The position numbers and the translations under genes were made by a program. A model generated the notes under the pieces. That model worked only from the letters and a program-made list of their open reading frames with translations. It ran no database searches and had not been told where the DNA came from. From the NCBI GenBank assembly GCA_944990035.1, contig CALYLX010000142.1:682001-746000 (forward strand): a DNA stretch of 64,000 nt, written 5' to 3'. Shown here in pieces: positions 1 to 13,672 of the stretch. Within the stretch, counting starts at the first letter, position 1, and every line of letters starts with the position of its first letter. Source of the DNA: Clitopilus passeckerianus. Its lineage: Eukaryota; Basidiomycota; Agaricomycetes; Agaricales; Entolomataceae.

Positions 1-183
1 TTGGGCATGTTGGCAACTTTGTCACGATGGCCAGGGAATGTTCATCCGTGCGGTGGATTGAAAATATCACCAATCAGACAAAGCCAAATTCATGAGTGGT
101 GGGGGACAAAAACCAAGTTCACTTTGCTGTGCGGGCGCGACGCGATCAAGATTCAGACGTTCGCAGGCAAAATAAAAAGATGA

Positions 184-263
184 AGGCACTACCAGGGTTC
201 GAACCTGGGTCTTGGGAAGATTACTTTCAAAATCCCAAGTGATAACCACTACACTATAGCGCC
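184..263 (-). tRNA. tRNA-Gln(UUG) with 8-nt intron
   Basis: Read on the minus strand, a 7-bp acceptor stem (GGCGCTA with TAGTGCC, one G-U pair), a D-arm, an anticodon stem TGGGA/TCCCA and a T-arm with the TTCGAAC loop fold into a full cloverleaf. The anticodon loop begins TTTTGA, giving anticodon TTG for glutamine, as in other fungal tRNA-Gln genes. Eight extra bases (AAGTAATC) sit right after the purine 3' of the anticodon, the standard place for a nuclear tRNA intron. CCA is not encoded, as expected in eukaryotes. The main doubt is the exact intron boundary. Confidence 0.88.
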
Positions 264-374
264 GTTGGAAAACATTGGGCAAAGGGAAACTCGGCTCGGG
301 ACACGGATCGCAGGATAGCGGATGAATAGATGGAAAAACCTAGAAATACAGTTCATGTTGCTATTCGCCTAATG

Positions 375-3300
375 TTACAAAGAGTCCTCGTAAAACATCT
401 GTAAAGAACCAAGAACATGTTCAATTGTTGGTCGCTTTTCCGCGACATCGCCCCAACAACGCTGCATGAGATCCCATTGAGCATCCGACACGAAGGTTTT
501 GGCGGGCCGTCGAGGCTTGTTGCCCCGGTGCAGTTCAATAACCACTTGTGCGTCGCTACGCAGATAGTGATACGGAATTCGGCCAGAAAGCACCTATTCA
601 TGGATCAGACTCGGAGAAACTTAAAGACAAGCGAAAGTTCGAACCTCGAGCATGATACTACCGAATGAATAGATGTCATTCCAAGTCGTAACCTGAGGGG
701 GATTACCTTCCTCGTCGGTTATCTGATACAACAAGGCATCCGTCCAGCGGACAGCCCCTCCGATTGTAGTTGTCAGGAAGGCAGATCCTTGGAATTCCGC
801 CATGACATTTGATAAGCCGAAGTCACAGAGACACGCCGTTCCTTCGTCTGTAAGAAGGATATTGCTCTGTTGGACAGGGATTAGGCTGGAAAACATCGAA
901 GATTAATGGAAGCTGCTAACCCCAGAGAGGTCACCATGCACAATTGACCGAGAATGTACTACGCGGGAATGATATCAGCAACAGCTCATAGAAAAGCGGG
1001 GCTCGCTTACAATAGTAGAGACCATCTGCAATCTCACAAAGCTGGGGTAGACGTATTAGTTACCGTCGGAAAAGGGTCGGTGCATAGACGCTCACAAGCT
1101 TTAACCGTTCATTGGGCGAGAGGATGTCTCCGCATCGTTCTAGATACTTGGTGACATTTCCTCTTTCCAGCCAAGGACAAACCATCGACGTGTAATGTCC
1201 AAAGTCCGAAACTACTCCATGAAGTTTGAGGATGTTCGGGTGATCCAGGTTCTTCCATATGCTCAATTCTCGGCGAAGACGCTGAACAAAATTTTCGTGA
1301 GTACAAGACATCTTGGAACGGTAAGTAACCCACTTTGACCATCCGTTCCTCGGCCTCGGAATCACCCATCTTCGATCTGAGCACTTTGACAGCAACCTTC
1401 CGGAAGATGATCTGTTCAATGCCACGTTTTGGAGGCCCAAGAAGCCTGATACGCTACCTTTACTTCTCGACCATTATGTCGCCAAGTACCCTTCCATACA
1501 TCCGAGAAACCTCCATGAGCGGCGGGATAACTGCCATCTCGCTTGATCTGCCCAGTTAGATCTGACAGCGCTGCATAGTTCTCTTCAGAACCTGTAAAAT
1601 CCAAAATTAGCTGGGTGACGTATCTGAGATGAATCTCTATCGACATACGGATACCGTCATTCATCGGCGGGGTAGGGGGTCGGTCCCGGCTAAGTATTGC
1701 GTCTCTTGCGCTGATTGGCGAAGGACTCCGGAGAATTTCGTCTTGGCCTGCGCTGAAAAGTGTCGGGAGCAGACCAGGACTGAATTGGAAGTCGTTATTC
1801 CGCTCTGGTCGAAAAACGAATGAGGATGTTTCTGATTGAGGGCCTTTCCGGGCTTTCAAGCTCCATGATTTCTTGTGCAAAATCTTGAGGCCTGGTACAC
1901 TTTCGTCCTCTAGAAAGTGCAACCGTGTCAGGAATAACCAGGGGAATGGCTGAAGTAGGAAACATACCGGAGAGCTGCTCGGTGGGATCATCTACTGGGA
2001 GCATGATGGGTGGTACAAAAGGCTGCAACGATGATATCCATTGTTCCCACTGTGCATATAGCAAACAGAAGAATGTGACTCTTCGCATTTTCTTTCCTGG
2101 GTCCAGCCATGCAATCTCGATGGTACCTTCAGCAGATGTCAGCAAGGCAAGAACCTATATCCTTTGAGGGGCTTACTAGTATTTTTCGAGTAGATGCTGA
2201 TCAATCGAGAGGTTGGAATAGCGTGCACTATGTCCAGAGGTGTCCTCCGCCTCAGGGCTGGTCCTAGTTCCCAAGAATAGATAGGATATGCTTGCTCGTA
2301 TCTCTTTTCGTCGATGAAACCCCTCCCTTCTTGACAGCACAACAGTAACTCTTCAAAAAGGACGACTGAATATTGTATGCCCTTGATAGTATTGACAACA
2401 ACCACGTCGTCGAGTAATATGGAACCCAGCCTGTCGGGATCCGGGGCATTCCAAATATATGCACGATTCCGCAAAATTTCGAGGCAGCGGATGGTGCGTA
2501 GCTGACAGCCCACCTCGTCGATGGTTTCTGTGACATCGCTCAACCGAAATACAGCTTCGCAGAGTGGGTTGTAGCCCTGATCTTCGGTAGGGAGCGTGAG
2601 GTTGAGGAGATCCTGGGTAGCGTGAGTCTCGCAGTCAGGAAGGAGGTGTTTATTAGATGTTACCTGCAAGATCATTTGATAGACCGAAATTCTGGATGTG
2701 ATTGATGAAAAATGTTGCAAAATGGCGTCAGCTTCTGGTTGCAATGATTCGTTGAGGTCCAACGTTTCGAGGAATTCAACGAGGCTCAGGTGGTTGATAC
2801 ATAATGATCTGTAGGCCCCATGGATCTGAGTTCGGGTCTTGTCGTCCTGGAAAGCATAATTTAAGATGCCGTATTATTTGAGTTTGAGAAGTAAATGCGC
2901 TTACATCGAGACGAAAGATGCGAGTCCAGTTGACAGGCTTCTCATAATCCTGAGTCGCATCCTCAAAGCATTGTGCTAAACTTTCGTGGTATGTGATGAG
3001 AGGCGCGTAGTACGCGAGGTAGATTTCCAGGCATGGCTCGATTAATTTTGTGGATTTCTGCACGGCTTTCACTGCGAACTAATGAAGTAAAGATCTTGTA
3101 AGCTTATGTCTGTGCACGGCGCCAGTGCACTCTTACGTTTACTCGCTGCAGATTCTTCAAATGGGTTTCTTCTGTTGAAGCAAGTTCATCCAGAATCTCC
3201 CTCTTTCGCATTTGAGAGTCAGGTACCGAAGCAAAGATTCCTGGATAGACCTCCTGCAGGGTGAATAACAGACGATACACCGTACGAAGAACCTGCGCTG

Positions 3301-3824
3301 ATCGAGTGAGTGGTCGGATCCAATCGCTACCAAGCTCTCGTACCTTCGCAAAGCAATTCGCCGAGCTACTCAAGAATTCCTCACATCTCAGGACTTCACC
3401 ATACGGCAATCTTCCTTGGACTTCCAACATCTGCACCCGTTGGATAAAACTCGCGAAGTACCTCTCACGCTCTTCCGCACTTAGCCCAAAATCGAACTCC
3501 TCCACATGTTCAACCAAGTTACTTGGAGAGGGTGATCCCAGCAGATTTAGTAACGTGCCCAGGGGCGCACCGAATGCGAAGCAATCCCAGAGCAAGTCAA
3601 GGGGCGTGTGACGTTTTCTGTGGACGTGATATTTTGTCAGTTCAAGCCATGGCCTAAATTGTTCGATGCGTTCCAGCCGAGAAAGAATTTGAAAGCTCTG
3701 AAGGCGGAGATAATCAGGCGGTGCGCGGGGAGGGTGGAATTGTGGTCGTAGCATTAGATTAAGGACCAACAACGTCGAGCTGAACTCGTCGCCATCGGTT
3801 TGGCAGGAACGAGACAAGCATCAT
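375..3824 (-). CDS. RhoGEF (DH-PH) and protein kinase fusion
   Basis: The minus-strand exons read as one protein. The N-terminal part has the LLVLNLMLRPQ... and TPLDLLWDCFAFGAPL stretch found at the start of many agaricomycete RhoGEFs. A DH-like helical region follows (exons about 3817-3104 and 3072-2776), then a PH-like domain (about 2762-1990). The C-terminus is a protein kinase: VAVKVL lysine motif near 1400, catalytic loop HGDLSGSN (H-x-D-x4-N) rebuilt across an intron near 850-935, DFGLS near 800, and a C-lobe ending at a TAA at 375-377. The key catalytic residues look intact, so both GTPase activation and phosphorylation are plausible. The first exon is uncertain: an in-frame stop lies just upstream of 3817 and 3824 is only the nearest ATG. 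A split into two genes cannot be fully excluded, because the GEF and kinase parts are joined by inferred splicing. Confidence 0.68.
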
Positions 3825-6595
3825 TAATCATACTCCGAAGTGAGCTCAAAAATAACCTTGGTCTGTGCCAGCAGTGTTGACTGAAGAAAGGCGTCACATT
3901 TCACGGTGCAACTTTGGCGTTAAGCAAAGAGAATATGCCCATTGACGTGGACGTTGCAAGCATGTTCGGAAGCATAATCCACTGCTGTCCAACCAATTCT
4001 TGGGTTTCGTATGAGTGGCAGTGTGTATCTATTTGTTCCCGCTTGCCCTCTCCTGTCAACGTAGCATCACAGCCACCATTCCATTCCAGCACCCACGCGG
4101 TGAAATACCGGAATTTCTGATCTGGCCCACAAAATAAGCATTCGCGTAAACGGCGAGATCGTATCTCCTGAAATTTCCGGGTGATTGAACTGTCCTCACC
4201 TTCTGTCTCGACGCGGGCACATTTTTTTCATCAATTTCATGTGAGATTGACTCAGGAAGCACATTGCTCATCGTCGTTATTAATACGACACCTGTAATGA
4301 ATGTAATGATCCTGACATCATGACCTTGCGGGTCCTCCATGCATGCGCGATCTGCGAGTATTGTCGCCGCTAGGCTAAGGCACTGTAGCTTGTGATTTCT
4401 GAATGGCGTGCTAAAAACACAATCTCAGGTTTGGCGAAGTGGGGAAAGAGATATCGTCTATCAAAAGGTACAAAGCCGCGGCGACCACTGGTAATATCAG
4501 GTGAATTATCTCTATTATCAGGGTAGGCGGCGTATCTCGTTGCATATCAAGCGGCATCGGTTCATGGTGGATGCAGCACACACACCCGTGCGCACCTTCT
4601 TTGAGGAACTTTCTGGTGAAAACCTATAGATATCTCCTTTGCATCAAAGAATGTATTCGGCTGGAATTTGTTAAGTCCGTCCGCCGTCGATAACGTACAC
4701 GCCACACTTTCTAGAGACTGAACGCCATTGGATGGATGCAGTTCACGTTTGTATCCGACCTAACTGTATCCAGGTGTGAAGCCTGTATCAGCCTGTTGTA
4801 AAGCTCCCGACATTTGCCCGGCCAGCCGTGCCACAGGGAAGGTTCTCCTCTCGCTAAAAGATAACCGACTTGTCAAGAACAAGAGGGCTGAAGAAGTTAC
4901 TGAAATGAGTATCAGGGCCCCGAGGTAAAGGAGACTTATTCTCGGTGTTTTGGGACACAACCTTACTAAGTTGGGGAGTGTCATTTGAGCAGGGCTTCGA
5001 AGCGGCCACTTACTACTTTTGATGATGGAAATCTGGTCTTTGAAAGCCGTCGGCGTTGGTGCGCGTCAATGGCCTCCTGTAGATGCGTGCTCGGTCTGCG
5101 ATGTACTCACGAGTGCAATTTCATTTCTGGAACAGACGGCGTTTCGATTCTGATTCTACACACTGAGGACAGATGCTATGAGGAGTCGAGTACAATTCAC
5201 ACCGCCTCTCCCCGCATTATGACGCGTGTCGTTCTAGATGCCGTACTGTGTATGGCCTTTGGAACCTCAGATACCCAAAGGAGGCCGAACGATGAACGTG
5301 ATGCCACGAGCAAGATATAACAGGTAGGCAACGTCACTTGTGCGTTCAAGATGTGAAACGCGACAGATGAGGGTTCTTCTAATAGTGGTGTGATAGATAG
5401 CGTTGCTTTGGGGAGCGACAGGAGCGGCTTCCTCGAGGCTACTGCGACTCAGCTTCAAGAGGAAATGCGGTAGAGGCACATACCCCAGAATGCTGCAATA
5501 GATGGGTAGATTGTGGCACTCTTGCGTGATTGGGGTTTTACCTGGTGAAATTACTGCGTTGGGTATGGGAGCAACGGAGTTGACAGAAAGAATGTTGGAC
5601 CCCAAACAATAGAATAGGTATGCCTTGCGGTTGGGCTGAGGGCATTAGAGGATTCTAGGGCACTCGTCAGGCATACTCAGGCTGATACTGAACGGAAAAG
5701 GATCAGAAGAAGCCCTGTTAACTGCCTGCCAGCTGGCACCATGCTGCAGTCGCGCAACGTCGCAATTAAGGACTGAAGCAACGCGAGGAAAGTTTCGGAA
5801 TAAGACCGGATCACGATGAGTATTTCTCCTCTGCCCTTCTCTCGATCAGGTCGGGTAGGTACCCCCAAGAGGGTGTGTTGTTTCAAGTGGGAGGCGCGCA
5901 CGGCGCGCGCAGCTTAAAAACAAGACCGAACCACATGATCCCGAGAGAACCCAGCCGACTTGGCCGAGCCCATACTGGGGACTGGGGCGGACTCGGTATA
6001 GCCAGACAGACGGTATCGTCAATGAGGAAGGCCATCGATAATCGCACGAGAGACGAGAAAAGGACCAGTTGCGAAGACGGAGATAAGCATTCTACCGGGG
6101 CCGTTGACATAGTACAGCCGCCGGAAGCGGCGAAACTGTTATGCAGTATGCCTTTTTGCGGATATTTTAGTTCGTCTTCAGGTGAATCCTGAAAGATAGA
6201 GAATGTTTATCGAAATATTCACATGAACGATAGAATGGGGATGTATTCATGATAAGAGGAAAGAAACAGCGAGTTGCGAGTTCCTGGACGATGTGGGGTA
6301 ATATTTCGATCACCCGGGCTTTTTGATACCGAGAGATACGCAAAACGGGAAAATTTACTGTTAAACGTGCTAAGCAAACGTGGGTTCGGAGGGGAATTTG
6401 ACGGGCCGAATTACCGTATCAATAAGTTTTTGCAGGTGAAATGCGGGGAACAGCTGTCGATCTGCCATTTCTTCCTTTTTTTCCTTCTTCCCACCACCTG
6501 GGACCCCCTCTGGCGCTCTTCAAAGGGTCACTACCCCAATTTGCCCTGATCCCTCCTGGTCGGTTCTTCCCCGGACTTCCCTATCTTTGCATGTC
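3825..6595. other. Unresolved region, no confident gene
   Basis: About 2.8 kb holds only short open frames. Two on the minus strand are hydrophobic: 4760-4984 has a likely membrane stretch (SLLYLGALILISVTSSALLF), and 5883-6110 starts with a real ATG and contains LVLFSSLVRLSMAFLIDD. A third, 5267-5605, includes AYLLYLARGITFIV. They could be exons of one multi-pass membrane protein gene on the minus strand, but I could not join them with consistent splice phases and recognise no family. Decayed coding sequence is an equal possibility. Confidence 0.3.
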
Positions 6596-6600
6596 ATCTT

Positions 6601-6608
6601 ATATATAA
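6601..6608 (+). promoter_or_regulatory. TATA-like box of the creA gene
   Basis: The run ATATATAA lies about 45 bp upstream of the predicted creA ATG at 6653, after a pyrimidine-rich tract with many CTTCC and TTTCC runs (about 6470-6560), as is common in fungal promoters. The short distance means that transcription would begin close to the start codon, or that a more distal start is used. Confidence 0.4.
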
Positions 6609-6652
6609 GCTCTTGACTTTTATCATTGTAAGCTGCCACTTTCCCCTCCTTG

Positions 6653-8944
<2,292 letters not shown>

Positions 8945-11530
8945 TTCTCTTTTTCCTCTCTTGCTTTGCTATCTTGTAGCTACATTCTTTCCCTTTCCCG
9001 TCTATATTATGCCTTCCCGAACTATCTATGGGATTAATGACATATTTATGACCAACCCGCATTCCTTACATCGACGAACCTCCACTCTCCTTTATGCATC
9101 TTGAGCCACCACTACATGGACAATCTCCTTAGACGATAGACAAATAGATATTGTTTCCTTTCTAGATATTTGGTTCTTAGAGAATAACCATTATTTTTTT
9201 TCAACTGCATATTATTTGACATATCATACATGACACGATCGCCCTAATTACCCAGACTCCCATCTGAGAACAGTACATATCTGAAGAGAAATCACATTTT
9301 CGTCTTCCTTACCCGGCGCAACCTCTGGTAAGCCTATCATCGCAAGGGGAAACACATGCATGGCTTGACAGAACATGTCCGTCGCGTACTGCGCTTAGGA
9401 GTATGGAATTGAAATGAAGACACCTTTCTTCCAGATTCACCTGGATTGTGCCAGCCCTACAACATGATTTCCATCCATCGGACCACGTTGGAGTCACTGA
9501 ATGGCTGCGAGTCGCGTCAGTTACGCGTGTCACAATACAGCCTTGCCTTTGTACTGTGAAATCACCCTTATGATTGTTCATCGCGGCGAAAGACACGCAA
9601 CCTCGCGCTCGCTAACCTTTGCACCCCAGTTTCACCAGTTGCTGGACTTCGAGGGGCAATTCCACAGAGATGAATCAAGGCTATACTCAGTGATCACCAT
9701 CTGGTATACACGCGTGCTCGCGTGTTTCTCTCGGAGACGAGACACAATGCAATATGCATCCTGTCAGCGACAGTGAACATTCTCGGCAGCTGCCTTCGGG
9801 GAATCCTGAAGATTTTCGAGGTATCACCAACTGTTACTACGCTCGCAGAACTCACGTCAAACTTTTCTCTCTGGTCATTCTGGTGTGTCAACCGCTGAAT
9901 GGCTTCTCGGAGAAACCGGGAAAACCACAGGCCTGGACAGAGGTTCTTTACGCGAAATTGTAACGGCATCGTCAGAACAATCATCCACCCTTGACCAGAA
10001 ATCCAGAATTGCTATCAGACTTGTCAACATACTTTTGAGTGGGCAGGCTGGCACAGCGGTTTCCTTCGGCAGTTTCGATCAGATGCTGTGATGTTTTCAT
10101 ACAGCGTTACTGGAGTCCATGATCGGCCTAAGGAGATGGATGGCAAGAAAGAACCGCTACCCAGCTCGATCAGGCTTCGCGATGCCAGATGCCACTTCAT
10201 TTGTTGGCAGATCAACCATATTCATAAATACACGCCTGGCTTCTTGAGCTCGCGTTTTCTTTAGGCAAATCAAGGGGGTGGCTGGAGTATGAAAAAAAAT
10301 TGCGTTGGCTTAACACCAGCTCTATGATCTTACATATCTGTCGTAAAAAGCCCGCGGAGATGCTGCTCTACCACATGGATCGTAGAGATAGTGGCGCTGC
10401 TGCACAATCGATGGCTCCTGAGATATTCCGCTACGTTCCTTGCCTGATGCTTTCCAGGTGCGCTGCAAACCTGATTACTTTTACGCAAACCCACCACCGA
10501 GTGGACAGTCAATCAAACTTCTCTTCTGTGTAGCGTGGCAAGCCTAAACAACCCCTTTTTCGACGATGGCGAGGCCCTTAGGCGGCCTAATGTCTATCGT
10601 CCTCGCTAATTAGAGATGTGAATGCCGTTGTGTCTCTCAGAGTCGCTAAACCCTGTGATCAAAATCATTCCATACCGCCTTTCTATCATGATGTCTGTCT
10701 CAGCCGTTCGTTCAAGACGAGCGGCCCGCTGCTGGTTGGTGTGGAAGTAACGTAACACCCATCTTTACCATTGTTCTAATCTACCCCAGTTGCGCCCAGT
10801 CGCCAATTCTAGAGAATGAATCTGATGCATTGGATTGAACCAGGATTCTGTCAAGACCACCACATCCCACGACAATCAGTCTATCTAACGCCACACCATG
10901 CGAGTCGAGGATGCTTCCCCATGATATCTATCCTGCTGTGGGGAATCAACGCTCCCAATTTGGTTGGTCATGGGCGCAAATCAGGGGAACTACTACGAGG
11001 AGGACAGCGCTGATTCCCCGATTACTCATGTCTCTAGAAATTGACCACATAACAGTGACGCGGGTACTCTTCTCATTCATGCGCTTGCAATCTTCTCCTG
11101 GGAGCTTCGTATGACATGTGAACAACTACGTATGTATAACTCTTTATGACCAGAGTACACTGGTCAGTTTACCTATGCTCTGTTATTTCTTGTTTGTCAT
11201 ATGAGCCAGGAAGAAGCAAGCTTTACCGTGCCACCTGTCCAATAAACCCCGCAATCTCCTGAGTACGGTTTCTATTGCCCATACTGGCGAATTGGGTTTG
11301 TGGCGTCCTTGGTAGTTTGGAACGACGATCCAATGTTTCGCCGAGAATGCGCGGGTACCCCTTTGAGGGGGGTTCGAGCACATTTTTGAAGAGCATATGG
11401 TGAAATTGAGATTCACACCTCCACAGGGGTAAGGCCGTAGCTGCACCCACTCAAAGCACTCGGCGCTGGCAGTTTGCTCGACAGATTGATTAAACGGGAA
11501 TAGTGGTAGCAAAAATTACGCGACATGTCA
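8945..11530. other. Gene-poor interval
   Basis: About 2.6 kb downstream of creA, up to the Snf5 stop codon. I see the creA 3' end, AT-rich stretches (around 9180-9235) and short open frames of under 110 codons on both strands, with no recognisable domain, tRNA or terminal repeats. Nothing here supports a protein-coding call. Confidence 0.5.
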
Positions 11531-13424
11531 TTAACGAACTCTATATCTGGTACTTCTTGTTGTCTGGAACTTAGAAGTTTCTCTCCGAAGTCGTCTAGAT
11601 TGGTGAACAAGTTAGTAAATTCAAAAGAGGGCAGGGCCACTGCGAAAAACGAAAAAGACGCACCTGCTCGCACGTTCTCTCTCGATCTCCCTTCGCTCTA
11701 CCTCCTCAGCAGTCAGTACCTCGAATTTGGTCCTAAACTCCTCCGCCTCGGCCCAATCCCGCCAGACGCTCCTCAACGTCTTCGGTCCTCGGCCGTCCTT
11801 CGGCGCCCTTCCCCAACCAAGCCCCAGGCCCGTCTTGTCCTTCAAGAAACCCTGCCCAGGCCGATCTTTGGCAGCAACTGCACCGGCCCCAGTTGCCGTG
11901 TCTTCCGCAGTAGCGTTATCACCACCGATGACACCCCACTCCACTGCATCTTTTTTATGCTTCATGAGCTCCTCATGTACGGCATGGGCTACTAGGGGAA
12001 TCGCTTCCCCGCCGAGCCCGATGTCTTTACACACAGTCTTCGCGAACTCTTCGGGCGTGAGTGGGGAGAGAAGGTCCCATTCGATATGGTCCATGAGGTG
12101 ATAGTTGGCAATTTGGACATCGATCTGGTATGAAGTGGATAATTAGCCTTTCGCTGAACATATGGTGCGGAAGGGCGCTCACGCTGAGAATGACACGGCA
12201 CTCTGGGAACTCATCTCCTTGTGGTGATATGTCGAGGGCCGCAGCACCATCCTGCCCCAAATCCATCGATGCGACGCCTTCGTGCTCTTCTATTTGCGCC
12301 CGAATCTGGTTGGCTATAGTTTCTGCCCATGTCTCTGGGTCGAGCTCCAGGTCATTGCAGAACGTTCTTGCAAATATTTCGGGTTTTATAAGGGCTTCAT
12401 TGATATTCCAGACGAAGCAGTCTCGCACTCTGTGGGAGTTTGTTTCGAATTCTACTCGTATAGGAATCAATGACGACCGTTTGGAGGCGTGTTCTTCCAT
12501 CATGTCTTGGGTCCTAATACAATTATGTCAACCCAAGATCGAAATATAAGATAGGTATGCTTACGGGTAGACGTGGGCCGTAGGTAGCATCCGCCTAGGC
12601 TTAATAAACCTCGAAGGCGGGATCATTCCCAAGTAACTTTGTTCGACCTCAGTTTTCTCTGGTCTTGGAGGGGGCATTGGTGTTGACGTAACGCCAGTTG
12701 TAGCGTTGAACACACTTATCCCTGCGTTTGGACGACTCCTACCAGCGGCTCGCGATGCTCTCGACTTGTCTGCAAAGTCCGAGTCATCTGAATCGAGCGC
12801 ACCAGCGTCAGGAAGCTCATCTCCAGAACCCGGATCGGCATAGTTGATCACTGCTCCCCTTCTCCCTGTTGCACGTGTGCCTGCTGTAGTGGTAGTTGCA
12901 AGTACAGGCTGCATCAACAAGGTCGCCCCTGTCCTGAGCCTTGACGAATATGTGGTATATAATGCTTGAGTTGCAGTCGGTAATGGTGGATTCGGCGGAT
13001 TTGGCGGATGTGCAGACACGACAGGTGCATGTTGAACGGGTTGTGAATACATGGCTGGCTGAGGAACATACTGTTGAGGCTGGGGCTGAGGTGTAGATGG
13101 AGCAAGGTTGCTTGAGCGTGTTGCTCGTGATCTGCTGCTCCTTGTACCAGGGGCTGGAGATTTTGAAGCGGGCGAAGATGTTGATGACCAGTTATGTAGA
13201 TTTTTCATGTATGCTGAAGTGGATAATTTGGTTAGTGAGTGATGTATGGCATAGCATCGTATATCAGGAAGCACACCTTGGCGCTGCTGAGCAGTCTGTG
13301 GTTGCGGTGAGGCATACGAGGAAAGCTGTGATATAGTTTGCCTCAGTTGAAGGTCGGTCATCGTATTAAATGCTGTCGTCGCCGGTAAGGTTGATGGCCC
13401 CGAAGCTGGTTGTCCGTCTGCCAT
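11531..13424 (-). CDS. SNF5/SFH1 chromatin-remodelling subunit
   Basis: Five exons (13424-13277, 13213-12565, 12513-12183, 12124-11664, 11594-11531) give about 550 residues. The protein is a core subunit of SWI/SNF- or RSC-type nucleosome remodellers. The N-terminus is low-complexity (Pro, Gln, Ser), with a basic and acidic patch. The conserved C-terminal half has the two Snf5 repeats: one beginning LIPIRVEFETNSHRVRDCF, the other beginning IDVQIANYHLMDHIEWDL. A short basic tail ending RYRVR follows, reached through a 69-nt intron. All splice phases agree. Whether it is Snf5 or Sfh1 cannot be told from the window alone. Translation starts at the ATG at 13424; a TTG-led extension upstream is not used. 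Confidence 0.88.
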
Positions 13425-13672
13425 CGTTGTTGACAACTATTGGCCAGCTTTTTTCAGCGTTTTGGGTATAGATGTCCCTTCTACCTTAAGCTCCTATGAG
13501 AGCACAACGGCAAGAACTTCGAAGAACCCTTCAAGAGCGTTGAGGACGGCAGAGGCGGCGGCAGAGAAAACGAAACGCGAGATGTCACGCCGTCGTCACG
13601 CACCGACGTCACGACCTTGGCAATGTCGTCGCTGGTCGCCTTGGCTTTTGACTTTTGACTTGGTTCACGGCA
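13425..13672. promoter_or_regulatory. Shared divergent promoter
   Basis: Only about 250 bp separate the start codons of the Snf5-type gene (minus) and the polymerase X-like gene (plus). The stretch is rich in CGTCACG and GTCACGAC words (around 13580-13615) and contains a TTTTGACTTTTGACTT repeat at about 13646-13661. It must hold both core promoters. No clear TATA box is seen, which fits housekeeping genes. Confidence 0.5.

Noticed and set aside
5883..5915. GC-rich GGCGCGCACGGCGCGCGC block
   Set aside because: Small local GC repeat, no CpG-island-like extent or gene start linked to it.
9709..9726. Palindrome ACACGCGTGCTCGCGTGT
   Set aside because: Short isolated inverted repeat without partner gene or second copy; can occur by chance.
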